Shown here in pieces: positions 45,605 to 55,175 of a stretch of 64,000 nt of DNA. The notes beneath the pieces were generated by a model, which was not told the DNA's origin, searched no databases, and saw nothing but the letters and a program-made list of their open reading frames with translations. The DNA comes from Salinisphaera sp. (GTDB lineage: Bacteria; Pseudomonadota; Gammaproteobacteria; Nevskiales; Salinisphaeraceae). Position 1 is the first letter of the stretch. Each line of letters begins with the position of its first letter. The position numbers and the translations under genes were made by a program. The DNA lies in contig JAQIBT010000110.1 in assembly GCA_027858915.1 (NCBI GenBank), positions 124,001 to 188,000 on the forward strand. Reading direction: 5' to 3'.

Positions 45605-46483
45605 ATGAATGAAGCGGCGAAGGCCATGGGCTCGACGCTGGGAGTGATCGGCGTCGCCGGCCCGGACGCCGGGGATTTTCTCCGTAATCAGCTCACCAAT
45701 GATGTCCGGCGCCTGGGCTCCGATCGCCATTTCCTGGCAGCTTGGTGCGATCCCAAGGGCCGTGTTCTGATGCTTGCGCGGGTCGCCGTCTTCGAACAGC
45801 GCTATCTGCTGATCGTTCCGCGTTCGATGATCACGGCGCTGATCCAGCGCCTGCGGATGTACGTGTTGCGCGCCAAGGTAGAGGTTACCGACGAGTCAGA
45901 TCGATTTCGGCTGGCGGGTTTGTGCAGCAATGATCTGCCCGACCCCGATGCCACCGACATACGCGACGACGTGATCACGCTCGGACTGCCAGCCGGGCAA
46001 ACCAACCCGCAACGCGCCATGCTGCTCGCTGGCCATGCGAGTTCGCTGCCGCCCGACTCGATGGCGGTTGACGATTCCCGCTGGCAGCTCGGCCAGATCG
46101 ACGCGGGCATACCCCAGATCACCCTGGAGACACAAAACACATTCGTACCGCAGATGCTCAACCTGCACTGGTTACACGCAGTCGACTTCGACAAGGGCTG
46201 CTATCCCGGACAGGAGATCGTGGCGCGACTGCACTACCGGGGCCGACTGACAAGACGCGTCTACCGCCTGCAGTGGAACGCCGAACAGCCCCCTGCGGCC
46301 GGCAGTCTGATCACCACCGACAGCGACGATAATGCAGGCACCGTGCTGCAGGCAGCCGAGGACGGCACAGGTCATGGCCGGCTACTGGCCGTACTGAAGA
46401 CGGCGCGGGCAACCGTCGCCAGTCTGCGCTGCGGCTCCGCATCGCTCCAGACACTGGATCTGCCCTACGCCACGCCGGACTGA
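45605..46483 (+). CDS. ygfZ: Folate-binding Fe-S cluster protein YgfZ
   Basis: This 292-aa protein is related to the T-protein of glycine cleavage and helps repair or assemble Fe-S clusters in enzymes. The diagnostic motif KGCYPGQEIVARLHYRG is present, with the N-terminal part RNQLTNDVRRL. It diverges from the sdh operon with a 116-bp gap; Fe-S-containing succinate dehydrogenase is a reasonable functional neighbour. Confidence 0.93.
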   Translation: MNEAAKAMGSTLGVIGVAGPDAGDFLRNQLTNDVRRLGSDRHFLAAWCDPKGRVLMLARVAVFEQRYLLIVPRSMITALIQRLRMYVLRAKVEVTDESDRFRLAGLCSNDLPDPDATDIRDDVITLGLPAGQTNPQRAMLLAGHASSLPPDSMAVDDSRWQLGQIDAGIPQITLETQNTFVPQMLNLHWLHAVDFDKGCYPGQEIVARLHYRGRLTRRVYRLQWNAEQPPAAGSLITTDSDDNAGTVLQAAEDGTGHGRLLAVLKTARATVASLRCGSASLQTLDLPYATPD

Positions 46484-46518
46484 TCCGGCGCGGCCTAGGC
46501 GACGACATAGGCAGTCGG

Positions 46519-48042
46519 CTAACCGGTCGAGCGAGGACGCAGCTGCGGGAACAGCAGCACATCGCGGATCGCCGACCGTCCGGTCAGCAACATGATCACC
46601 CGATCGATGCCGATACCGGCCCCTGCGGTCGGCGGCAGTCCATACTCGAGCGCATTGATATAGTCGGCATCGTAATACATCGCCTCGTCATCGCCGGCGT
46701 CCTTCGCGGCTACCTGATCACGAAAACGCGCGGCCTGGTCTTCGGCGTCGTTGAGCTCGGAAAACCCGTTGGCGATCTCGCGCCCTGCGACAAACAACTC
46801 GAAGCGCTCGGTCACTTCCGGGCGGTCATCCCGACGACGCGCCAGCGGTGATGTCTCAGCCGGATAATCGGTAATGAACGTTGGCGCGATCAGCCGCTGT
46901 TCGACGGTTTGCTCGAATAGTTCGGTCAACCACTTGCCCGGCCCCCAGTTAGGCTCGCCCTTGATACCGGCTTTCTCGGCCGCGGCCTTGAGGCACACCG
47001 GGTCATCCAGATCGCCCGGCTCGATACCGCTGTTGTACTCAAGCACCGCATCGCGCATCGACAAGCGTGCAAATGCGGTATCGAAATCGACGGCATCCTC
47101 GCTGCAGGCATCGGCATGAACCGAGCGAATATGGGCCGAGAGCGAACGCAGCAGAGCTTCGATCTCATCCATCAGATCGTGGTAGTCCGCGTAGGCCTGA
47201 TAGAACTCCAGCATCGTGAATTCGGGGTTGTGCCGGGTCGATACGCCTTCGTTACGAAAATTCCGATTGAGCTCGAACACACGCTCCAGACCGCCAACCA
47301 CCAGCCGCTTGAGATACAGCTCTGGCGCTACCCGCAGGTAGAAATCGTGATCCAGCGCGTTGTAGTGGGTCACGAACGGACGCGCGGCGGCGCCGCCCGG
47401 GATCGCCTGCAACATTGGCGTCTCGACCTCGATGAAGCCGCGCTCCTCGAAGAAATTGCGGGTCTGGCGGAGCACCGCGCTGCGCGCCATGAATACAGCG
47501 CGCGAATCCGGATTCATGATCAGATCGACATAGCGCTGTCGATACCGGGCCTCGGTATCCGACAGCCCATGCCATTTTTCCGGCAACGGACGCAGCGACT
47601 TGGTCAGCAGCCGAAGCTCGGTCGCCTTGACCGACAGCTCACCCTTGTTGGTTCGGGCCAGCCGCCCGCGCACCCCAACGATGTCGCCAATATCCAGCTG
47701 CTTGAACGACTTGTAGACGTCCTCGCCCAGCAGATCGCGCTGCACGAACAATTGGATCCGGCCGCTGCCGTCCTGCAGCGTAGCGAAGCTCAGCTTGCCC
47801 ATAACCCGCTTGGCCAGTAGTCGACCGGCCACCGCGACCTCGTGTCCCCCGGCCTCCAGCGTCTCGGCGTCATCGTCGACGTGCCTGGCCTGCAGATCGG
47901 CAGCGGCCGCATCCGGACGAAAGTCATTGGGAAACGCCGCGCCGGTCGCGCGCCAGCCCGCCAGTTTTTCCTTGCGCTGAGCTACCAGCCGATGGGTTTC
48001 CTCGGCGCTTGCCGGCTCGTTTTGGGAATCGGTCATGGTCAC
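46519..48042 (-). CDS. lysS: Lysyl-tRNA synthetase, class II
   Basis: This 507-aa class II synthetase has an N-terminal OB anticodon-binding domain (about 60-170), motif 2 [23 protein letters not shown] and motif 3 [13 protein letters not shown]. The GTG at 48042 has AAGGA eight bases upstream; an ATG two codons on is the alternative. It follows prfB by 2 bp, the same prfB-lysS order as in E. coli. Confidence 0.96.
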   Translation of the reverse strand: MTMTDSQNEPASAEETHRLVAQRKEKLAGWRATGAAFPNDFRPDAAAADLQARHVDDDAETLEAGGHEVAVAGRLLAKRVMGKLSFATLQDGSGRIQLFVQRDLLGEDVYKSFKQLDIGDIVGVRGRLARTNKGELSVKATELRLLTKSLRPLPEKWHGLSDTEARYRQRYVDLIMNPDSRAVFMARSAVLRQTRNFFEERGFIEVETPMLQAIPGGAAARPFVTHYNALDHDFYLRVAPELYLKRLVVGGLERVFELNRNFRNEGVSTRHNPEFTMLEFYQAYADYHDLMDEIEALLRSLSAHIRSVHADACSEDAVDFDTAFARLSMRDAVLEYNSGIEPGDLDDPVCLKAAAEKAGIKGEPNWGPGKWLTELFEQTVEQRLIAPTFITDYPAETSPLARRRDDRPEVTERFELFVAGREIANGFSELNDAEDQAARFRDQVAAKDAGDDEAMYYDADYINALEYGLPPTAGAGIGIDRVIMLLTGRSAIRDVLLFPQLRPRSTG

Positions 48043-48044
48043 AC

Positions 48045-49143
48045 TTAGAGTCCTTGTTTGAGACTTTCCTCGACGAACTGGTCGAGATCACCATCGAGTA
48101 CGGCCTGCGTATTGCCGACTTCGACGCCGGTTCGCAGATCCTTGATTCGGGACTGATCCAATACGTACGAACGAATCTGACTGCCCCAGCCGATATCTGA
48201 CTTGTCGGCTTCGGTGGCATCTGCGGCCTCGCGCCGTATTGCCAGCTCTCTTTCGTAGAGCTTGGACTTCAGCTGCTTCATCGCCGTGGCGCGGTTCTTG
48301 TGCTGTGATCGATCGTTCTGACACTGCACCACGATATTGGTCGGAAGATGGGTGATACGCACCGCCGACTCGGTCCGGTTGACATGCTGCCCCCCGGCAC
48401 CGCTGGCACGATAGACATCCACCCTCAGATCCGACGGATCGATTTCGATCGAAATATCGTCATCGATCTCAGGGGCCACGAACAACGCCGCAAAAGACGT
48501 ATGCCGCCGCGCCCCGGAATCGAACGGTGACTTGCGCACCAGGCGATGTACGCCGGTTTCGGTCCGCAGCCATCCATAGGCATAACTGCCGGTGACCGCA
48601 ATGGTCGCGCTCTTGATACCGGCCACATCGCCAGATGACAGTTCGGTCACCTCAGTCTGGAAACCGCGCCGCTCGCACCACTTGAGATACATGCGCAGCA
48701 GCATTTCGGCCCAGTCCTGTGCCTCGGTGCCACCGGATCCGGCCTGGATATCGACAAACGCATTGTTGCCATCGGCTTCACCGGAAAACATGCGCTGGAA
48801 TTCCAGCGATTTCAGGTGATCTTCGACCCGGTCGAGATCGGCCGCAATATCGTTGAACAAGTCACCGTCACCCTCCTCCTCGGCCAGCGTCACCAGCTCC
48901 TCGCCGTCATCGAGCGTCGCCATCGAAGCCTCGATCGGACCGACGATTTCCTCGATCCTGGCTTTCTCCTGACCAAAGGCCTGGGCCTTGTCCGGCGACT
49001 CGGCCCATATCTCGCCGCGAGCCAGCTCAGCGTCCAATTCATCTAGGCGGTCTTTCTTCTCCGCGTAGTCAAAGATACCCCCGGAGGTCGCCCAGGCGTT
49101 CTCGAAGTTCCTGCATACGGCTTTTAAGCGAGTTTGCGTCCAT
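48045..49143 (-). CDS. prfB: Peptide chain release factor 2, with programmed +1 frameshift
   Basis: RF2 reads UGA and UAA stops. The gene is in two frames. Codons 1-24 start at the ATG at 49143 ([20 protein letters not shown]...), reach an in-frame TGA at 49071-49069, and the rest continues in the +1 frame from GAC at 49070. The product is 365 aa, the E. coli length. The stop-recognition tripeptide SPF is in [12 protein letters not shown] and the hydrolysis motif in [14 protein letters not shown]. It lies 2 bp before lysS. Confidence 0.96.
49068..49086 (-). promoter_or_regulatory. RF2 programmed frameshift signal
   Basis: On the minus strand the site reads CTCCGGGGGTATCTTTGAC: a Shine-Dalgarno-like GGGGG three bases before the slippery CTT, then TGA followed by C, the known weak stop context. 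When RF2 is scarce the ribosome slips forward by one base and completes RF2. This is well-known autoregulation, seen directly here. Confidence 0.93.
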
Positions 49144-49218
49144 AATATTCAAGCTCTTGGAACCGGGAAACCGTGAATGATCACAGGTTGATTTTTTTTT
49201 CACAACTGGCTTTTCGAA

Positions 49219-49247
49219 TAGACAAATTCATCAAAAGGTCGCATACT
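49219..49247 (+). promoter_or_regulatory. Candidate promoter of the OmpA-family porin gene
   Basis: TAGACA (49219-49224) and CATACT (49242-49247) are spaced by 17 bp, upstream of a leader of about 87 nt. A good ribosome site (AAGGGAG) precedes the start codon. This is a pattern match only. Confidence 0.4.
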
Positions 49248-49340
49248 CAGCGGGTACGTCACCGGTCCAAGAACAACTGTTCTCTGCTGGTGAATGGGAT
49301 CGCACAATAAACCTAAACCCGTTCAAGGGAGTTTTGAGCT

Positions 49341-50534
49341 ATGCAATTCAAGCAACCGCTTACCGCATGTGTTGCCGGCGCGCTGGGGCTTGCCTTCTCC
49401 GCAGGCGCGTTCGCACAGAGTAACGTTCCGCAGGACAAGCGCTTTTATGTCGCACCAATGGTGTCCTACGGCTTCTTCCAGAATGATACTGTTGGCAACA
49501 ATTCCAGCAGTTTCGGTAAGTTGCACGTTGGCAACGACAACAGCGTTGGTGGCAGCTTGGCAGTCGGCAAGCCGATTAACAGCTGGTTGAACCTGGAGCT
49601 GTACGGCTTCTACTTCAACCCCGGCCAGCAGCTCAACGGTCACGACGCCGGGAATGCTGACGTCTATGGCTTCGGTCTCGACGCGCTGTTCTTCCCAGCC
49701 CGCGACACTCTGCCGGTCTATGGCATTCTGGGCGCGTCCTGGGGCAAGACCAATCCGGGCTATGGCTCGATCAACAATCGTAAAGTCGGTAATAACGCAG
49801 ATACACAATATCTCGACGCCGGCGTGGGCTACATGTACACCCTCAACGACTACGGCATGAAGGTTCGCGCCGAGTATCGTTATCGTTACACCACGGTGAA
49901 TAGTTCGGACGTGTTGGGTTCGGGCTATGAAGACGCCCATTACAACAACAACATCCTGTCGCTTGGTCTTCAGATTCCGCTGGGTGCACCGCCGCAGGCT
50001 CAGGCTCCGACCCCGGCTCCGGCGCCGACCGGCCCGATGGATAGCGACGGCGACGGCGTGATTGACGCCAACGATCAGTGCCCAGGCACGCCGCGCGGCA
50101 CGGAAGTTGACGCACGTGGCTGCCCGATCGAGAAACAGGCGCCGATCGTGTTGAAGGGTGTTACCTTCGCATTCGACTCGTCCAAGCTCACCGCGGGGGC
50201 CGAAAACCGCTTGAACAACGTGGTTGATGCACTGCAGGCCAGCGACGGTGTGGATTTCCGTATCGATGGTTATACCGACAGCATCGGCACCGAGAAGTAC
50301 AACAAGGGTCTGTCGCAGCGTCGTGTGAACTCTGTTCGCAGCTACCTGCTGAACCACGGCATCAGCTCCACCCGTATCACGGGCACGGAAGGCCACGGTG
50401 AGCAGAATCCGGTCGCTACCAACAAGACCGCTGCCGGTCGTGCTCAGAACCGCCGTGTCGAGTTGCACGTTACCAATCAAGGTGACGAAAACTCGAGCGA
50501 CAGCTCGAGCAAGAACAGCGATTCCAGCATGTAG
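49341..50534 (+). CDS. OmpA/OprF-type outer-membrane protein
   Basis: This 397-aa protein has a signal peptide ending AGAFAQ, an eight-strand-type beta-barrel domain (about 30-215), and a Pro/Ala/Thr linker. One calcium-binding thrombospondin-3-like repeat follows (DSDGDGVIDANDQCPGTP...GCP), then a C-terminal OmpA domain that holds peptidoglycan (FAFDSSKLTAGAEN, GYTDSIG, NRRVELHV). This is the OprF layout, so it is a structural porin. The tail is Ser/Asn/Asp-rich. A strong terminator follows. Confidence 0.93.
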   Translation: MQFKQPLTACVAGALGLAFSAGAFAQSNVPQDKRFYVAPMVSYGFFQNDTVGNNSSSFGKLHVGNDNSVGGSLAVGKPINSWLNLELYGFYFNPGQQLNGHDAGNADVYGFGLDALFFPARDTLPVYGILGASWGKTNPGYGSINNRKVGNNADTQYLDAGVGYMYTLNDYGMKVRAEYRYRYTTVNSSDVLGSGYEDAHYNNNILSLGLQIPLGAPPQAQAPTPAPAPTGPMDSDGDGVIDANDQCPGTPRGTEVDARGCPIEKQAPIVLKGVTFAFDSSKLTAGAENRLNNVVDALQASDGVDFRIDGYTDSIGTEKYNKGLSQRRVNSVRSYLLNHGISSTRITGTEGHGEQNPVATNKTAAGRAQNRRVELHVTNQGDENSSDSSSKNSDSSM

Positions 50535-50577
50535 TCGAGTGGGTAGACCACAAGAGTACAGCTGCATAAGCTGACAG

Positions 50578-50607
50578 CCCGGCCTCAGAAGAGGCCGGGT
50601 TTTTTTT
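50578..50607 (+). terminator. Rho-independent terminator of the porin gene
   Basis: CCCGGCCTC, an AGAA loop and GAGGCCGGG form a perfect 9-bp stem followed by eight T (50600-50607). It lies 43 bp after the porin stop and is well suited to a highly expressed gene. Confidence 0.93.
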
Positions 50608-50623
50608 GACTACACTGTTATTG

Positions 50624-51109
50624 ATGAGTTATCTACCACAATCAGTTCAGCGGTTTGTCGACAAGACCATAGCCAGGCATACCCCAGAAACGCTTGTCGA
50701 ACTTGCGCCCTCGCCCTGCCTAGTGCCCGAAGCCTGGCCCGGGGTTGTTATCCGTCATTGCCCGCTAAGCCGCGAGTTCCGATTGAATGAGCTGCGGCAG
50801 CACAGGCCAGTAGCGCTTGCATTGATCGTCGATGCGCCAAATACGATCGGACGAAATCAGACCGAGCAATTACTCGCCTACATGCGTCACGCCGGTGCCA
50901 AGGCAGTATTAGCGGTATTCTCGTGCGCCGAGAAAGACGGCGAGCAAAGCTGGCGGCAGCGGGACTTCATCGCACTGGGCTTTCGTCGCGCCGAAGGATC
51001 TCGCCCGCTAAGCCCGGCCTATTCGATCTACCGCTACGATATCGACGATTATAAGATCACGCCGAGTTGGCTGAATTCCAGATACTGGGCCAATCCAGAA
51101 CGCTGGTAG
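50624..51109 (+). CDS. DUF6231-like protein of unknown function
   Basis: This 161-aa soluble protein starts at MSYLPQSVQRF, 17 bp after the porin terminator, with no clear ribosome site. The C-terminus YDIDDYKITPSWLNSRYWANPERW resembles what I recall of the DUF6231 family in Pseudomonas and relatives. The middle (VALALIVDAPNTIGRNQTEQLLAYMRHAGAKAVLAVF) has an alternating strand/helix pattern. No catalytic motif is recognised. Confidence 0.6.
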   Translation: MSYLPQSVQRFVDKTIARHTPETLVELAPSPCLVPEAWPGVVIRHCPLSREFRLNELRQHRPVALALIVDAPNTIGRNQTEQLLAYMRHAGAKAVLAVFSCAEKDGEQSWRQRDFIALGFRRAEGSRPLSPAYSIYRYDIDDYKITPSWLNSRYWANPERW

Positions 51110-51116
51110 TAGGAGG

Positions 51117-52010
51117 TCACACACTCACTTGAATCGTATCCACGGCCGGTACATTCTCGACTGCCCATCGCTCGACCGCCCACCCCAGGAGGTCGGCCAC
51201 GGGCGCATTCTTCAATTCCATACCCGGCGTCTGGCCCAGCCATTCGAGACAGCGCCAAAGCTGGCCGGACACATCGGCCGATGCCAACGCCAACGCGCCC
51301 GTGCTTTTGCCGAGTTTTTGGCCAATCCGATCGACAAGTACCGGAACGTGTGCATACGCCGGCCGAGGATAAGCCAATAGGTCCAAGAGCCATATCTGGC
51401 GCGGCGTGGACGACAGCAGATCGCCGCCCCGCACAATATCCGTCACACCCAGATAGGCATCGTCAACCACGGTCGCCAGCTGATAAGCCGCCACCTGGTC
51501 CGACCGCCGAATGACAAAATCACCTACCTCAGCCGCAAGCCGCTGCCCGAATTGACCCTGGATACGGTCGACCAGACACACTGAACAGTTTCCCGCGCGC
51601 ACTCGAATCGACCGTTCCGTTCGCCCGACGGGCAACCCTCGGCGGCAGGTTCCCGGATAAATCGGCCCCTCGCTTCCGTTCGGGCCGGTCTGTGCTTCTC
51701 GTCGGGTGCAGCCGCAGGGGAACGCCGCGCCTCTTTCCATCAGGTGTCGAATCGCGTCTTCGTAGGCTTCACGTCGATCGCTCTGGTACAGAACCGGCCC
51801 ATCCGACTCCAGACCAAAGCGTTTCAAGGTTTCGAGAATCAACAGGTCCGCGGCAGGAACCACACGGTCGGAATCCAGATCGTCGATACGCAGCAACCAG
51901 CGGCCACCACGCGAGCGTGCGTCCAGATAACTCGCCAAGGCGGCGAGTAGCGATCCCAGATGCAACGGGCCAGTGGGCGATGGCGCATAACGGCCTACGT
52001 ATGCCGGCAC
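51117..52010 (-). CDS. gluQRS: Glutamyl-Q tRNA(Asp) synthetase
   Basis: This 297-aa enzyme attaches glutamate to the queuosine base of tRNA-Asp. It is a shortened GluRS: the HIGH-like PSPTGPLHLGSL and KMSKS-like KLGKSTGA motifs are present, and the zinc site is CGCTRRE with a later YPGTCR. The anticodon-binding domain is missing, as expected for this family. It converges on the DUF6231-like gene. Confidence 0.94.
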   Translation of the reverse strand: MPAYVGRYAPSPTGPLHLGSLLAALASYLDARSRGGRWLLRIDDLDSDRVVPAADLLILETLKRFGLESDGPVLYQSDRREAYEDAIRHLMERGAAFPCGCTRREAQTGPNGSEGPIYPGTCRRGLPVGRTERSIRVRAGNCSVCLVDRIQGQFGQRLAAEVGDFVIRRSDQVAAYQLATVVDDAYLGVTDIVRGGDLLSSTPRQIWLLDLLAYPRPAYAHVPVLVDRIGQKLGKSTGALALASADVSGQLWRCLEWLGQTPGMELKNAPVADLLGWAVERWAVENVPAVDTIQVSV

Positions 52011-52076
52011 GTCATATCAACCCGACAATTAGAGTTGGCTGGAAACGTTTTCAAATCGTCGGTCTTGTGCTGCGGG

Positions 52077-52970
52077 TCACTTGGGCGGCTCGTAGCCCGG
52101 TTCCCCCGGCCCTGGCTGCGCCTTGCCTCCGCCAAACAGCAGGCTATCCGGATTGCGCTGCAACCGCTGTGTGAGAGCATCAACATGATTTGCCGTTAAA
52201 TTCAGCTGATCAGTCAAAGCCCCCAGTTTCGGCATGACGTCGTTGTTGAACGATTCAATCGCGCGGTTGGAAGAGCCGAGCAGGCGATGCAGTTCCACCG
52301 CGTCGGAGTGACTCTGTCGCATGAGCCCGGATCCTTGCGCCATTGTCTTCTGCGCAGCATCCAGCAACTTCGGCAGATCGTTCACTATCGGGAGCATGCC
52401 CGCCTCGATCGCGTTGAGTTTACTCGTCACCGCATCGAGCTGGGCCAACGTTTTCGAGATGTATTCCTTATTTTTTTTGTCGAGTAGCGTTTTCAGCTGA
52501 TGGCTGATGTCCTGTACGTTCGCGGCGATTTTCTTGCCGGATTGCTCGAGACGCTGTGTGAGTGCGCGTTGAATAGGAACGGTTGCGGGATGCTTGTGAT
52601 CGGTTTTCAACGCCGGCGCATGGGGCTTTTTCTCGTGCAGCGCGATTGAGCTGACACCCGTAATGCCGTTCGAGGACAACTGTGCGTACGTTGCCTTCGT
52701 CACCGGCGTGTTTTGCGTCACTCCGATGCGGATCAGGACTTTTTCGGGGTCGTTAGGGTCGAGTTCCACGTGATGCACGCTGCCAACCCGAATGCCCTTG
52801 AACATGACCGGCGCCTGAGCCTTCAGTCCCGAGACGCCATACGGCGAAAGAATTTTGTAGATCTTGTCTTCTGAACGCCCGGCCTGGAGCCACCAGGCAG
52901 CGAAGGCCGCGCCGACAAAAAGTACGACCAGAAAGATCGAAGCAATCAGAGCATGAGATCGACTTTCCAT
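52077..52970 (-). CDS. MCE-domain substrate-binding subunit (MlaD-like)
   Basis: This protein of about 297 aa has one N-terminal membrane helix (LIASIFLVVLFVGAAFAAWW) and an MCE domain at about 40-115 (YGVSGLKAQAPVMFKGIRVGSVHHVEL). A long helical region follows, with coiled-coil character to about 280, and a Gly/Pro-rich tail. MCE proteins form hexameric rings that carry lipids across the periplasm. The ATG at 52970 is preferred over an upstream TTG. It is last of a permease-ATPase-MCE set. Confidence 0.88.
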   Translation of the reverse strand: MESRSHALIASIFLVVLFVGAAFAAWWLQAGRSEDKIYKILSPYGVSGLKAQAPVMFKGIRVGSVHHVELDPNDPEKVLIRIGVTQNTPVTKATYAQLSSNGITGVSSIALHEKKPHAPALKTDHKHPATVPIQRALTQRLEQSGKKIAANVQDISHQLKTLLDKKNKEYISKTLAQLDAVTSKLNAIEAGMLPIVNDLPKLLDAAQKTMAQGSGLMRQSHSDAVELHRLLGSSNRAIESFNNDVMPKLGALTDQLNLTANHVDALTQRLQRNPDSLLFGGGKAQPGPGEPGYEPPK

Positions 52971-52975
52971 GACTT

Positions 52976-53767
52976 TCAAAGTCCTCGCTGCTGTAGTGCC
53001 GCGGCGCCACGCGAACCGTGGAAGAAACGCTCGATGAACGGATTATCGATATCGACAACATCCTGCAAACTGCCCACCGTGAGCAGCCGACCGCTGTCTA
53101 CGACCGCAACGCGGTCGCTGAGCGCAGCCAGTGTATTGATATCGTGTGTCACCACCAACGCGCTCAGGTTCAGCGTTGCATGCAACTCGCCCAGCAACTG
53201 GTCGAATTCGGAGGCCGAGTCAGGATCGAGCCCCGACGTCGGCTCGTCCAGAAGAAGAATATCCGCATCCAGCACCAACGCACGCGCCAGGGCCACCCGT
53301 TTGGCCATACCGCCTGAAAGCTCCGCCGGCATGAGCCATGCGATATCCCCTTTGAGGCCAACCATTTCGAGCTTTAGTATCACCAGCGCATGAATATCGG
53401 TTTCGGAGAGCCCGCCGCGCCGCTTTTCCAGTTCGCGCAGTGGAAAGGCAATATTTTCAAAGACGGTCAACGCGCTGAACAAAGCGCTGTGCTGGAATAG
53501 CACGCCCCAACGCGCACGCAGCATGCGCGCAACCTCGTGATCGTCGTCATGTACCGAGTGGCCCAGCACATGCACGCTGCCCTGGCTTGGACGCGACAAA
53601 CCGATGATCTGGCGCATGAGCGTGGTCTTGCCGCTGCCGCTGGCACCCACCAGCGATAGAATCTCGCCGCGCTTGAGATCGAGGTCGATATGCTCGAGCA
53701 CCCATTGGGAGCCAAAGCGGACACCCAGGTCGCGCACCTCGACAACAGCATCGGTCGCGTTCTCCAT
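52976..53767 (-). CDS. MlaF-like ABC transporter ATPase
   Basis: This 263-aa ATPase has Walker A GASGSGKTTLM, the signature ELSGGMAKRVALARAL (the GGM-K/R-R form typical of MlaF/MCE ATPases) and Walker B ILLLDEPTSGLDP. Its ATG overlaps the permease stop by one base (TGATG). With the MCE subunit and permease it forms a lipid transporter of the inner membrane. Confidence 0.92.
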   Translation of the reverse strand: MENATDAVVEVRDLGVRFGSQWVLEHIDLDLKRGEILSLVGASGSGKTTLMRQIIGLSRPSQGSVHVLGHSVHDDDHEVARMLRARWGVLFQHSALFSALTVFENIAFPLRELEKRRGGLSETDIHALVILKLEMVGLKGDIAWLMPAELSGGMAKRVALARALVLDADILLLDEPTSGLDPDSASEFDQLLGELHATLNLSALVVTHDINTLAALSDRVAVVDSGRLLTVGSLQDVVDIDNPFIERFFHGSRGAAALQQRGL

Positions 53768-54906
53768 CAACCGAGTCCCACGCCTGACATGACGACGCCG
53801 AGAATACCGTCGAGCGTCAACACCATCGCCAGATTGAACACCACGGAACGCGTGGTATTCATGGTCAGGCTCTGCGTGTTCGAAGCGGCGCTCAGCCCGT
53901 AATAGCTGGCCACCAAACCGATCAGGCCGCCAAACAGAATGCCCTTGCCGAAGCCGATGATGAAATCCGACCAAGGCACAGCGTCTGGAAACATGACCAG
54001 CCACATGCCATATGTCACGTTCAGTTTCGCGGTAGACACCAGGATCGCGCCAATAATACCGCAGAAATTGGTCCATACCACCAGCAACGGCATCGCCAGC
54101 GCCAGGCCCAGCACCTTCGGAAGTACCAGTCGTAGCGTCGGCGAACAGCCAAACGCCTTCAAGGCATCGATTTCGCCGGTCATTCGCATGGCCGCGATCT
54201 CTGCAGTAAAAGACGACCCGCTACGCCCCACGATGATTATGCCGGCGACAAACGGCCCGAGCTCTCGCAGAAATCCCAGGCCGACCGCACCGACCACCGC
54301 CGTACTCTGACCAAATTGCACCAGTTCGCCAGCAATCTGATCGGTCAGAACAACACCGGTGATCAAACCGACAAACGTAAGCAGCGGCAGGGCCTGCACG
54401 CCGGCCCGATAAACAGTCGCCGATATCTCATGCAGGGGAAGTGCTCGCGGATGGCGCAGACAGTACAGCGTGTCGATCACCAATTGCCCGGCTAATAGCA
54501 ACATGCCGGCAATCTGCAGAGCAATATCCACCAACCACGCGCCAAGCGCCTGCAGCGGCGCAAGCCAGTGGTATTCTGGCGGCGAAACCACCAGATCGAT
54601 ATGTTCGAGATGATCGAACAGGACACGATGCTCATCGCTGACCTGGAAGGCTTTCGGTTTACTCCCGTCCCAGGCACGCCAGAGAAACACGGCTCCGGCA
54701 CTATCAAGAGCATCAACCGCAGTTAGATCCCAGGTATTGTTCGGATTCTCGGCCATGGCGCGCAATCGACGGAAAAATTTACGATCCGTGCGACCGAGCA
54801 TTAGGAATGTCCAAGCACCCGACAGATTGACCCTCTGGCCTGGTTCCTCCCGGTCTGTTTCCCAGCTCGGCGGCGAAGCAGATATCTCTTCCAGGGGCGC
54901 GCTCAT
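53767..54906 (-). CDS. MlaE-like permease with N-terminal STAS-like domain
   Basis: This protein of about 379 aa has an N-terminal STAS-like domain of about 100 residues (WDLTAVDALDSAGAVFLW), taking the place of a separate MlaB. The MlaE/YrbE membrane domain follows with five or six helices (for example LLTFVGLITGVVLTDQIAGELVQFG, GPFVAGIIIVGRSGSSFTAEIAAM). The ATG at 54906 gives a sensible N-terminus; a GTG at 54927 is in frame. It leads the three-gene minus-strand unit. Confidence 0.9.
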   Translation of the reverse strand: MSAPLEEISASPPSWETDREEPGQRVNLSGAWTFLMLGRTDRKFFRRLRAMAENPNNTWDLTAVDALDSAGAVFLWRAWDGSKPKAFQVSDEHRVLFDHLEHIDLVVSPPEYHWLAPLQALGAWLVDIALQIAGMLLLAGQLVIDTLYCLRHPRALPLHEISATVYRAGVQALPLLTFVGLITGVVLTDQIAGELVQFGQSTAVVGAVGLGFLRELGPFVAGIIIVGRSGSSFTAEIAAMRMTGEIDALKAFGCSPTLRLVLPKVLGLALAMPLLVVWTNFCGIIGAILVSTAKLNVTYGMWLVMFPDAVPWSDFIIGFGKGILFGGLIGLVASYYGLSAASNTQSLTMNTTRSVVFNLAMVLTLDGILGVVMSGVGLG

Positions 54907-55175
54907 GTCGTGCTTACTTACTGCCACAGATGATTACCGTATTTCCTTTGCTCACACCGTAGTTTCACAAAGTGGGGACATGAGGCAGTTCGCGATTTCG
55001 ATCGATTGTTAACGACAGAAAAGCGGCATGCCAGCTTGCTGTAGTATGCAGGCCTGCGTGTTTCCCGGACACCCGGCTTTCTACGTATAGCCGCGACGCG
55101 GTGGCAGATATTAGAATTGAGATAGGTCTAGACACGGCCACCGCACAATCCAGCCGTCTACGCGCGCGAAAAGCC

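Noticed and set aside
49323-50567. 414-codon minus-strand frame opposite the porin gene
   Set aside because: It mirrors the porin codons; the porin has signal peptide, TSP3 repeat, OmpA domain and terminator.
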